DNA from: Eubacterium sp. | Lineage (GTDB): Bacteria > Bacillota > Clostridia > Eubacteriales > Eubacteriaceae | Assembly: GCA_030524435.1 (NCBI GenBank) | Contig: JAUNGS010000006.1 | Span: forward strand, 15,684-61,761 | Reading direction: 5' to 3' | Length of the DNA stretch: 46,078 nt | Shown here: positions 32,516-38,857 of the stretch, piece by piece | Layout: each line of letters starts with the position of its first letter | Numbering within the stretch: the first letter of the stretch is position 1 | The notes under the pieces: generated by a model | The model's database searches: none | What the model was told of the DNA's origin: nothing | The model's input: the letters and a program-made list of their open reading frames with translations, nothing else | Translations under genes and position numbers: made by a program

Positions 32516-33221
32516 GTCGTATCTCCGCTCTGTTGATAAAGCTTCTTCCCTGGGCACTTCGCACAAAGGCATCCCGGGTTCCGAAAAACACCGTTGGTCC
32601 AAGGTACAGAATATGGCTGGCATATTGCAGGGCTGCCCCGATGTCATGGGAAATCATGATCATTGCAATCCCATTTTTTTGATTTAGTCTTTCAATCAAT
32701 CGATACATGTCAGCGCTCACCTTAGGGTCCAGTCCTGACACCGGTTCGTCCAGCAGCAGCATTTTTCGTGTCGCGCACAGTGCCCGCGCCAGCAGCACCC
32801 TCTGCTTCTGGCCGCCTGAGAGCTCTCTGTAGCACGTATTTTCCAGTTTTTTGACGCGCATGAGCTGCATCGCCGCCCGGGCAATGCCCTTTTCCCTTTT
32901 GGTATAAAAGGGGCGCAGACCGCATCTGCCCTGGCATCCAGACAGAACAATTTCCCTCACCGAAGCGGGAAAATCCTTCTGCAGCTCCATCTGCTGCGGC
33001 AGATAGCCAATGCCACTCTGCTTCATGCCCTTCCCCAGCCTTACAGAACCGCTAATCGGCGGCTGCAGGCCAAGGATTGTCTTCATCAGCGTACTTTTTC
33101 CTGCACCGTTTTCTCCTACGATACAAAGGTACTCCCCTGGATTAACCCTAAAATTAAGGTTTTCCAGCACCGCCTTTCCGCCGTAGCCCACGGTTAAATC
33201 TTTACATGTAATACAGGCCAT
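32499..33221 (-). CDS. znuC: Zinc ABC transporter ATP-binding protein
   Basis: A 240-residue ABC ATPase with Walker A GENGAGKST at 36-44, Q-loop YLPQQ, signature RELSGGQKQRV, Walker B MLLLDEPVSGLDP and the H-loop ISHD. The ATG at 33221 is chosen over one at 33269 because AGGAG lies 8 bases upstream and the protein then begins at the usual family position (MACITCKDLTVGYGG). It follows the binding-protein gene after a 120-base gap that contains a 9-bp hairpin, and precedes the permease. Confidence 0.92.
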   Translation of the reverse strand: MACITCKDLTVGYGGKAVLENLNFRVNPGEYLCIVGENGAGKSTLMKTILGLQPPISGSVRLGKGMKQSGIGYLPQQMELQKDFPASVREIVLSGCQGRCGLRPFYTKREKGIARAAMQLMRVKKLENTCYRELSGGQKQRVLLARALCATRKMLLLDEPVSGLDPKVSADMYRLIERLNQKNGIAMIMISHDIGAALQYASHILYLGPTVFFGTRDAFVRSAQGRSFINRAEIRHDCSH

Positions 33222-33292
33222 CCTCGGACTCCTTTCAGCTTGTCTCTCAGCTGTGATTTTTTCTTGCATCTCAACCTCATAAAAGCATTGCC

Positions 33293-33323
33293 CTGGCAGT
33301 CTCTTGCTTTGATCGACTGCCAG
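33293..33323 (-). promoter_or_regulatory. Intercistronic hairpin between adcA and znuC
   Basis: Perfect 9-bp stem CTGGCAGTC / GACTGCCAG with a 13-base loop. The minus-strand tail GGCAATGCTTTTATG has no strong T run, so it is more likely an mRNA-stability or partial-attenuation element that favours the binding-protein mRNA. Confidence 0.5.
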
Positions 33324-33341
33324 AGCACCAAAAGCTATCTC

Positions 33342-34847
33342 TTATTCACCCAAGGCCTGCTTTAAAACCTTCAGGTTATTCTGCATAGCCGTGAGGTAGC
33401 TTGCGCCATTTTTCACGTCATCTGCGGTGGTTGACTGCATGGAGTCCATCGTTAAAATCTGCTGATCCTTGTTCTTTGTATTTTCAATAATTGTCTTTGC
33501 AATTTTCTGATCCGATTTTTCAATCGTTAAGATGTTTTTAAGGCCCAGCTCATCTGTCTTTTCTGCCAAAAACTTGATGGTTTCAAAGCTCGCCTCGGAT
33601 TCGGCAGAGCAGCCGGCAAAGGCAGCATAATAGGACAGGCCATAGTCGTCAACCATATACCGGAAGGGGAAGCGATCGCCGAATAATAGGGTTTTAACCT
33701 TGGCCTTGCTGGCGGCATCCTGATATTCTGCGTCAAGGGCCTTAAGCTTATCTGCATATGCCTGGCAATTTGCCTGATAAGTTTCTGCACTTGCAGGATC
33801 CAGCTCCGCCAACGTATTGGTAATGCTGTCACACAGGGTCACTGCATTCTTCAGGGAAAGCCAGACATGTTCATCGTATTCCTTTTGATCATGCTCAATC
33901 ATTTCATCGGCAATTTCCTGGGCGCTCATATCCACCGGATAGTAGGTGGGCCAATTGTCCATTTCACTCGACAGGGCGTCAAAGCTGTCGCTGCCAAAGT
34001 ACAGATGGAAATGCTCTGCCTGGGCCGGCGCAATGCAATGGTCGCTGAACTCGATATATTTGGGCGCCGCCGCATCGCCGGAGACCGCCTCGAACAGGAA
34101 TCGGGCGCCGCGGTTTCCAGATTCGTAATCAAAAATTTTATAGCCCTTATAGGCATAGGTTGCCCTTGCGGTCTGCCCATTTCTGGTAAACTCAATCGTA
34201 TTTTCTTCACCGTTGATATTTATTTTTTCAACGTCCGTCTGATATCCCTTTTCGTAGTAGGCCTTGTATTCCTCCGCGGTTTTATCCTTATTCACCTCAG
34301 CCTTGTTCTGCATAACGCCGTCCAGTGAACCATCCTGAAGGTAGGGATAAACCGACTGCCACGAGCCGCTCCAATCCGATAAGGTTCTGTCCCGAACATC
34401 GCTGTCCGCAAAGGTCGTCACCCCGTGGTTATGGCCCTCCTCGGGCTGCATCCCCGGCGCTGCCTCCTCGGCTTCAACCTTGTCCCCCAAAACCTCCAAT
34501 AGATTAATAACCTTCATGTCCTTATTGTCGGCATTTTTTAGCACATCCTCAACCCAGACGTCGGACTCACCGCCAACGTAGATAAACATGTCGCAATTTG
34601 ATATCTTCTTGATATCGTCGGCCGTCGGCTGATAGCTGTGCAAATCCACGCCATCGTCCAGCAGCATTGTAATTTCCGCATTTTCAGCCTTATCGCCAAG
34701 AATTTCCCGAACCCAGTCGTATTCTGGGAAAATTGTTGTGACCACCTGAAGCTTGCCTTCATCATTTTCATTGTTCGTCTGTGCGCCGCAGCCAGTTACG
34801 ATCGCCATGATCATCAGGGCTGCCAGCACAATCGCTATTTTTTTCAT
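33342..34847 (-). CDS. adcA: AdcA/ZnuA-like zinc-binding lipoprotein with internal ZinT domain
   Basis: A 501-residue fusion. Signal peptide and lipobox end at C20 (VTGC). The N-terminal ZnuA lobe (30-125) has the first zinc ligand H70 (DLHSYQP), followed by a short His linker GHNHG (138-142). A complete ZinT domain occupies ~150-310 (LSDWSGSWQSVYPYL; FSDHCIAPAQAEHFHLYFG with H270, H279, H281). The second ZnuA lobe resumes at ~315 with EHVWLS (H327), GDRFPFRYM where the usual third His is Asp, and IEKSDQ. In streptococcal AdcA the ZinT domain is at the C-terminus, so the insertion position here is unusual. It is predicted to capture zinc outside the cell for ZnuBC. Confidence 0.9.
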   Translation of the reverse strand: MKKIAIVLAALMIMAIVTGCGAQTNNENDEGKLQVVTTIFPEYDWVREILGDKAENAEITMLLDDGVDLHSYQPTADDIKKISNCDMFIYVGGESDVWVEDVLKNADNKDMKVINLLEVLGDKVEAEEAAPGMQPEEGHNHGVTTFADSDVRDRTLSDWSGSWQSVYPYLQDGSLDGVMQNKAEVNKDKTAEEYKAYYEKGYQTDVEKININGEENTIEFTRNGQTARATYAYKGYKIFDYESGNRGARFLFEAVSGDAAAPKYIEFSDHCIAPAQAEHFHLYFGSDSFDALSSEMDNWPTYYPVDMSAQEIADEMIEHDQKEYDEHVWLSLKNAVTLCDSITNTLAELDPASAETYQANCQAYADKLKALDAEYQDAASKAKVKTLLFGDRFPFRYMVDDYGLSYYAAFAGCSAESEASFETIKFLAEKTDELGLKNILTIEKSDQKIAKTIIENTKNKDQQILTMDSMQSTTADDVKNGASYLTAMQNNLKVLKQALGE

Positions 34848-34891
34848 GTTAAAACCTCCAAATATTGTAATAAAAGCTCAAAAAAGGGCGC

Positions 34892-34954
34892 AAAAAACAA
34901 GGGCTCCACTCTATTCTGAAATTCAGTCTGAAATCAGAGTAAATTTCACCCTTG
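34892..34954 (-). terminator. Internal terminator before adcA
   Basis: Minus-strand CAAGGG / CCCTTG encloses ACTCT / AGAGT and CTGAA / TTCAG stems and is followed by TTTTTT. A further outer pair AATAAAAGC / GCTTTTATT (34869-34877, 34959-34967) could compete. It lies between the small membrane gene and adcA, so adcA needs readthrough or a weak promoter of its own. Confidence 0.65.
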
Positions 34955-34966
34955 CCAGGCTTTTAT

Positions 34967-35263
34967 TCAATTTGAAAGCTTCACCTTCAAAGAAACCAGG
35001 GTAGCTGCCGGCAGCACGGCGCCCACAAATAGAAGGGCATCGCCGCATTCATTGATAAAAGCGACGAGATTACCGGTATCCCCCGTGCTGGAAAGCACGT
35101 TTTTAAGCGCAGCCTTACACAGACTAATCTGCTGACAAACCGTACAGTCGTCTCCGGAACAATCGTGATTTGCCTCTGCGGTAATAAAAAAGGAGAACCA
35201 CAGCAAAATGAAAAAAGCTGCTGCAGACAAAATAAGTGCCGCTGTTCTTCTTTTTTTCATCAT
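34967..35263 (-). CDS. Small membrane protein with Cys/His cluster, zinc operon
   Basis: A 98-residue protein I cannot place in a named family. It has a basic N-terminus (MMKKRR), a hydrophobic segment 8-28, then an extracellular-looking NHDCSGDDCTVCQQISLC motif (H33, C35, C40, C43, C49) and a second hydrophobic segment near the C-terminus (about 74-92). The ATG at 35263 sits 6 bases after AAAGGAG; the ATG at 35269 abuts that site and is less likely. It lies 17 bases downstream of the Zur gene under the same operators, so a zinc-related role (sensing, chaperoning or transport) is inferred. Confidence 0.7.
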   Translation of the reverse strand: MMKKRRTAALILSAAAFFILLWFSFFITAEANHDCSGDDCTVCQQISLCKAALKNVLSSTGDTGNLVAFINECGDALLFVGAVLPAATLVSLKVKLSN

Positions 35264-35280
35264 GCTCATCTCCTTTTCTG

Positions 35281-35673
35281 CTACTTACTGCAATTTTCGC
35301 ACACGCCGTACAACACGGAGTCTGTTTTATCTATTCTAAAACCATTTTTTTCTCTGACGCTCTGGATCAATGCCGCCGTGTCCTCTGCATTCATATGAAA
35401 GTAATTTCCGCAGATACGACAGGCCAGGTGTATGCTGTCCCTGCAGCTTTCAGAATCGATGTACTGATAGGACACCTCTCTTGCGCTATTGCCAATGTAT
35501 TTTTTAAGCTTCCCCGCTTTTTCCAAAGCCGAAAGATTACGGTAAATTGCACTGAGGCTTATCTTGCTATCCTTCAGCGCAGCTTCAATCTGGGGTACGG
35601 ATATTTTTTCATCCGCATGCTCCGACAAATAGGCGATCAGCAGCTCCCGCTGCCTTGTATTGTACTTTGGCAA
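35281..35673 (-). CDS. zur: Fur-family zinc-responsive repressor, Zur-like
   Basis: A 130-residue Fur-family regulator. The winged helix (about 5-62, SLSAIYRNLSALEKAGKLKKY) binds DNA; the dimerisation domain has two CxxC pairs, C85/C88 (CRIC) and C125/C128 (CENC), for the structural zinc, plus H82 and H93 as candidate sensory ligands. TTG at 35673 is the likely start: GGAGG is 8 bases upstream and the usual family start MPKYNTRQRELL follows, whereas a frame extending to 35733 would cross the promoter and operator. Two identical palindromes flank its promoter, so it should be autoregulated. Confidence 0.88.
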   Translation of the reverse strand: MPKYNTRQRELLIAYLSEHADEKISVPQIEAALKDSKISLSAIYRNLSALEKAGKLKKYIGNSAREVSYQYIDSESCRDSIHLACRICGNYFHMNAEDTAALIQSVREKNGFRIDKTDSVLYGVCENCSK

Positions 35674-35686
35674 TGCCTTCACCTCC

Positions 35687-35709
35687 AATATGCGAATCAT
35701 TCGCATATT
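35687..35709. promoter_or_regulatory. Zur operator 1
   Basis: A 23-bp palindrome with arm AATATGCGAAT, a central C and the perfect reverse-complement arm. It lies directly downstream of the -10 box, over the start point and just upstream of the zur SD. Confidence 0.85.
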
Positions 35710-35712
35710 CAT

Positions 35713-35740
35713 ATTATACCACTGGCGCTTCAAATGTCAA
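35713..35740 (-). promoter_or_regulatory. Promoter of the zur/zinc operon
   Basis: Minus-strand TTGACA (plus 35735-35740), a 16-base spacer ending in TGG and TATAAT (plus 35713-35718). The -35 overlaps operator 2 by two bases and the start point falls in operator 1. Confidence 0.85.
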
Positions 35741-35761
35741 TATGCGAATCATTCGCATATT
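35739..35761. promoter_or_regulatory. Zur operator 2
   Basis: A second copy of the same 23-bp palindrome, identical to operator 1 at every base and offset by 52 bp, about five helical turns, so two repressor dimers could sit on the same face of the DNA around the promoter. Confidence 0.85.
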
Positions 35762-35769
35762 TTATTCTT

Positions 35770-35818
35770 AAAAAAAGCTTTGGCCGCCAGCGAGCTGATG
35801 ACCAAAGCGTCTTTTGAA
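35770..35818 (-). terminator. Terminator of cdaA-cdaR
   Basis: Minus-strand stem GCTTTGG / CCAAAGC followed by TTTTTTT, placed between the cdaR stop codon and Zur operator 2. Confidence 0.8.
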
Positions 35819-35857
35819 TGCAAGCAATCGATCATATTTTATTTTGAACTAAACTTT

Positions 35858-37075
35858 TTACTCTATAGTCACCGTGGTCTTGCTGGGCGAGATGGCCTGC
35901 ACCGTCGTCCCCGAGGGCGCATCCACCTTGATGTCCACCTCGACCTGGCCGGTGTTCTGGCCGCTTAAGTCGATATAGGCGCTAATGTCCTCGTTTTTCA
36001 ATTGGTTGAGCTCCGAGGAGATCCCCGATAGCTTGACCACCACAGAGCTGTCCTGAACCTTGGTAACCCGAAGGCCGTTTCCTAAATTTCTGATATCAAT
36101 CTTGTCCACCGTAAAGCTGCGCTCCACCACAGGCTCGATATCCACGGTGACCGTCACCTTGCTGTTGCCGTCTAAGAAGCTGGCGCCCTCGGGCAGCTTC
36201 AGATTGACCTCCTTGGTGACTGTTTTACTGGCGCCGCTGATATCCACGGCGTCCACCGAAATACTGGCGATGCTGGAGAGCAGCGATGCCTTGGCCCCCA
36301 CTAGCTTTTCCGAGGGGCTCACCGAAATTTTAGTGGCCTTGTAGCCCTCCGCCGCATTCCCCACAATCTGGGGCGTGCTGATGGGGATCTCCTTGGTTTT
36401 CCCGATGGTGATATCCACCGCCACCACGTTGGGGGTGAATACCAGATCCTCGATGATATTGCCGTCGGCGTCGTAGGCCACCACCGGCTGGTACTGGGTG
36501 CCGTCCTCGCTCATGCCGCTGACGTCAGCGGTGGCGATGAGCTTGTCGATTCTGGCCAGGGCCGCACTGGCGCCGGTGACCTGAACCTTGGCCTCTGAAG
36601 CCGCCGACACCACCACGTTATCCCCTGCAGGCTTGCCCTCGGTGACCACCGAGACCTCCCGCTCGGAGTCGACGATGCTGTCCACCTCCAGGCGGATGGT
36701 CTGGGGATTGACTTCCTCTAAAATCACCGAGTTGGAGAGCCCCTTCACCACGATTTCCTGGTCGTAGCTGCCGGCGCTGGTGATATTGCTGAGATCTACC
36801 TCGGCGGTGATCTCCTTGCGGTCGATGGCCGTCAGGCTCCTGTCGGTGCCCTTGACCCTGAGGTTGACATAGTAGCCCCGGTTGTCCGACAGCACCAGAT
36901 TGTTCTCCTTGAGCACCTCGGTGTTGGTCAGGGTGACGGGAATGCTGTTGATGTCCTGGACAATGATGTCGTTGGAGCTGCCGTTGATGTAGGCCCAGAG
37001 CAAAATGGCCAGCACAATGGCGAAGATCAGGCGCACGACCTTCTCATTCATGGGTATTTTCTTGTTTCTTTCCAT
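35858..37075 (-). CDS. cdaR: YbbR-domain regulator of diadenylate cyclase, CdaR-like
   Basis: A 405-residue protein with a single N-terminal membrane anchor (about 12-28, VVRLIFAIVLAILLWAYI) and an extracellular part made of repeated YbbR domains of about 80 residues each, recognisable by recurring VxLxGxxxxL patterns (for example VQVTGASAAL, VVKLSGISSELNQL). In Bacillus and Listeria CdaR binds CdaA and modulates c-di-AMP synthesis. Its start overlaps the end of cdaA by 32 bases, typical of the tightly coupled pair. There is no glmM immediately downstream; a terminator and the zinc operon follow instead. Confidence 0.9.
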   Translation of the reverse strand: MERNKKIPMNEKVVRLIFAIVLAILLWAYINGSSNDIIVQDINSIPVTLTNTEVLKENNLVLSDNRGYYVNLRVKGTDRSLTAIDRKEITAEVDLSNITSAGSYDQEIVVKGLSNSVILEEVNPQTIRLEVDSIVDSEREVSVVTEGKPAGDNVVVSAASEAKVQVTGASAALARIDKLIATADVSGMSEDGTQYQPVVAYDADGNIIEDLVFTPNVVAVDITIGKTKEIPISTPQIVGNAAEGYKATKISVSPSEKLVGAKASLLSSIASISVDAVDISGASKTVTKEVNLKLPEGASFLDGNSKVTVTVDIEPVVERSFTVDKIDIRNLGNGLRVTKVQDSSVVVKLSGISSELNQLKNEDISAYIDLSGQNTGQVEVDIKVDAPSGTTVQAISPSKTTVTIE

Positions 37076-37904
37076 CTTTCTTCCCCCAGAGTTTTAAAAA
37101 TCCCTTGTCATCGTCGCTTTCCTCCTGGGTGAAGCGATCCAATAGCAGCTCTTCGATATCACCGGCAGTCATGCCGCGGTTGAGAATCCCCTTCTCGGTG
37201 TAGGAGATTGTACCGGTCTCCTCGGAGACGATGATGGTGAAGGCGTCGGATTTCTCGGAGATGCCGAGGCCCGCCCGATGCCTAGTGCCCAGCTCGCTGC
37301 CCAGATACCGGTTGTCGGAAAGGGGCAGCAGGCAGCCGGCGGCACAGAGTCTGTTGGACCAGAGCTTCATGACCACGGCGCCGTCGTGGAGGGGTCTGTT
37401 GGGCGTAAAAATATTTTCGAGCAGCTCCCGGCTGATGTCGGAATCCAGCTGGATCCCCGTGTCCATAATATTTTTAAGGCCCGTGTCCCGCTCGCAGACG
37501 ATCAAGGCGCCGATGTGCTGCTTGGACAGGCTTTCCACTGCCTTGGTAATTTCCTTGACATCCCTGGCCACAGAGTTTTTATCAGCCCGCCAGTAAATTC
37601 GCCTGAAAAAGCGGTTGTTGCCCAGCTGTTCCAGGGCAGACCTGAGCTCCGGCTGAAATACCACCACAAAGATGATAAAGGCCCAGGTGAACAGCATCGT
37701 GATGATATAGTTGAGGGTTGTGAACTTCAGCCAGGAGCTTAAGGGCGCAAGGACCAGCAGAATGGCGATGCCCCGGACAACCTGTTCCGCCTGGGTGCCC
37801 CGCATCCATTTTAAAACCTTGTATATTAAAAAGGCGATAATAGCGATTTCAATGACACTGTTTATCGTGATCTTCGACTGTATGTACAGAATGAGTTCTT
37901 CCAT
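37044..37904 (-). CDS. cdaA: Diadenylate cyclase CdaA
   Basis: A 286-residue membrane diadenylate cyclase that makes c-di-AMP from two ATP. Three hydrophobic helices occupy residues ~14-85; the DAC domain (~100-260) has the signature LHDGAVV (DGA at 174-176) and GTRHRAGLG (RHR at 208-210). The C-terminal tail is charged (RFTQEESDDDKGFLKLWGKKDGKK). It is first in the cdaA-cdaR operon, with a TATAAT 30 bases upstream. On the other side of that promoter lie a structured leader and a CBS-domain gene in the opposite direction. Confidence 0.95.
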   Translation of the reverse strand: MEELILYIQSKITINSVIEIAIIAFLIYKVLKWMRGTQAEQVVRGIAILLVLAPLSSWLKFTTLNYIITMLFTWAFIIFVVVFQPELRSALEQLGNNRFFRRIYWRADKNSVARDVKEITKAVESLSKQHIGALIVCERDTGLKNIMDTGIQLDSDISRELLENIFTPNRPLHDGAVVMKLWSNRLCAAGCLLPLSDNRYLGSELGTRHRAGLGISEKSDAFTIIVSEETGTISYTEKGILNRGMTAGDIEELLLDRFTQEESDDDKGFLKLWGKKDGKKQENTHE

Positions 37905-37933
37905 GCTCTTTTATCCTTTAGTGTAATGATTTT

Positions 37934-37962
37934 ATTATACACTATTTTTTTCTCTGTGATAA
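37934..37962 (-). promoter_or_regulatory. Promoter of cdaA-cdaR
   Basis: Minus-strand TATAAT (plus 37934-37939) directly preceded by GTG, with a weak -35 TTATCA 17 bases upstream. The 37905-38377 gap otherwise holds the divergent promoter and leader described separately. Confidence 0.5.
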
Positions 37963-38024
37963 CCGGCTCTCCCCCAGTTTTTTATCAATTTACAAAATGG
38001 ATACACTTCTTTACAAAAACAACG

Positions 38025-38052
38025 TTTACAAATATTTAAAACCTGATATAAT
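38025..38052 (+). promoter_or_regulatory. Promoter of the structured leader and CBS-domain gene
   Basis: TTTACA (38025-38030), a 16-base spacer ending in TGA and TATAAT (38047-38052), an extended -10 promoter. The start point would be near 38059, about 320 bases before the CBS coding region. Confidence 0.75.
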
Positions 38053-38059
38053 ATAAGCA

Positions 38060-38264
38060 TAATCAAGTTACCAAAGAAGATTACTTTAAGTCTTTCTTCA
38101 GAAAGAAAGATGTGACGTAAGGAATGATTTACCACAATCCCTGCGGGGGTCCACTGGAACATTCAAGCGGACTTACCTCACCAAAAGAATCTATCCGAAG
38201 CCTTTGATTAAATCCAACCAGAAAGGACTGAGACCACCAGAAATGCAAACTGAACCCAAAAATT
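38060..38264 (+). ncRNA. Structured leader RNA, candidate riboswitch upstream of the CBS-domain gene
   Basis: Predicted by hand pairing. The closing stem is TAATCAA (38060-38066) with TTGATTA (38204-38210), then AGATT (38078-38082) with AATCT (38188-38192). One branch is TCTTTCTT-CAGA-AAGAAAGA (38091-38110). The other is GTGA-C-GTAAG (38112-38121) with CTTAC-C-TCAC (38172-38181), enclosing GAATG / CATTC (38122-38126, 38160-38164), CCA / TGG and a CCC-TGC-GGG hairpin. This is a three-way junction followed by an intrinsic terminator. It is not a clear match to any riboswitch consensus I know. Some pieces (CC..AATCCC, GGGGGTCCA, CTATCCGAAGCC) loosely recall the ydaO c-di-AMP class. Confidence 0.5.
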
Positions 38265-38319
38265 AAAGCCGGTTCCATCGAGATAACACTTATCCCTATG
38301 GAGCCGGTTTTACTTTTTT
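38265..38319 (+). terminator. Intrinsic terminator in the leader of the CBS-domain gene
   Basis: A 14-pair stem, AAAGCCGGTTCCAT with ATGGAGCCGGTTTT (two G-U pairs), a 19-base loop, then a T-rich tail with T6. GAACC at 38252-38256 can instead pair with GGTTC at 38271-38275 inside the stem, a possible antiterminator. No promoter is seen between this and the CBS gene 58 bases downstream. Confidence 0.85.
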
Positions 38320-38377
38320 GATTCAGAGGCTTACCCCGGCTGCCACGGCGCCGCCGCATTTCCAGAAAGGACCCATC

Positions 38378-38803
38378 ATGAAAAATCATCTCTTTTATCT
38401 GATCCCCAAGGCGGATCTCACCTACGTCCACGAGGAGGACAGCTTTCAGTCGGTGCTGGACATCTTTCTCACCAGCACCTACACCGCTCTGCCGGTCATC
38501 GACGACAAGGGCCACTATCTATTCACCGTCGGCGAGGGGGATCTTTTGCGGACCCTGTACATGAGCTGCAAGCACCCCGACATCAGTCTGGACAATTTTA
38601 CCATCGGCGACATCGAGCCCAAAATCAAAGTGGAGGCCGCCCCCATCGCCACGGAATTCAAGGAGGTGGTGCGGATGGCCATGCACCAGAACTTTGTGCC
38701 CCTGGTGGACGACCAGAGGGTACTCATCGGTATTTTAAGGCGCCAGGAGCTCATCTCCGAGCTGATGGCCGGGCTGGACGGCGACGATTTAAAAAAGCTT
38801 TAG
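38378..38803 (+). CDS. CBS-domain protein resembling c-di-AMP receptor DarB/CbpB
   Basis: A 141-residue protein made of two CBS motifs and nothing else. CBS1 has TALPVIDDKGHYLFTVGEGDLL (36-57) and CBS2 has NFVPLVDDQRVLIGILRRQE (105-124). Length and layout match DarB (YkuL) of Bacillus and CbpB of Listeria, which bind c-di-AMP and regulate Rel and pyruvate carboxylase; the C-terminal pattern NxFVxxxxDxxxxxGIxxR is shared. AAAGGA lies 9 bases before the ATG at 38378. It lies next to cdaA-cdaR and converges on the pyruvate carboxylase gene, which strengthens a c-di-AMP receptor role. Binding itself is inferred. Confidence 0.75.
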   Translation: MKNHLFYLIPKADLTYVHEEDSFQSVLDIFLTSTYTALPVIDDKGHYLFTVGEGDLLRTLYMSCKHPDISLDNFTIGDIEPKIKVEAAPIATEFKEVVRMAMHQNFVPLVDDQRVLIGILRRQELISELMAGLDGDDLKKL

Positions 38804-38807
38804 GTAT

Positions 38808-38842
38808 AAAAAAATCCGACGAAATTTCGTCGGATTTTTTTA
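38808..38842. terminator. Bidirectional terminator between the CBS gene and pyc
   Basis: Perfect 11-bp stem ATCCGACGAAA / TTTCGTCGGAT with A7/T7 runs on both sides, serving both convergent genes. Confidence 0.95.
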
Positions 38843-38857
38843 TTTTAAAGGCCTCGG

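Noticed and set aside
32515-32647. Longer N-terminus of the zinc permease starting at 32647
   Set aside because: The extra 44 residues lie antiparallel to nothing useful, sit inside the ATPase gene in another frame and lack permease character; the ATG at 32515 has a good SD.
35687-35761. Beginning of a CRISPR or other repeat array
   Set aside because: There are only two copies, each is a palindrome, and they bracket a promoter beside a Fur-family gene; operators explain them fully.
38060-38264. Standard ydaO (c-di-AMP) riboswitch
   Set aside because: Some short segments look similar, but the conserved GCCGAA, GGGGTGAAT and CAGCTAAC blocks are not present in proper order, so the class was not assigned.
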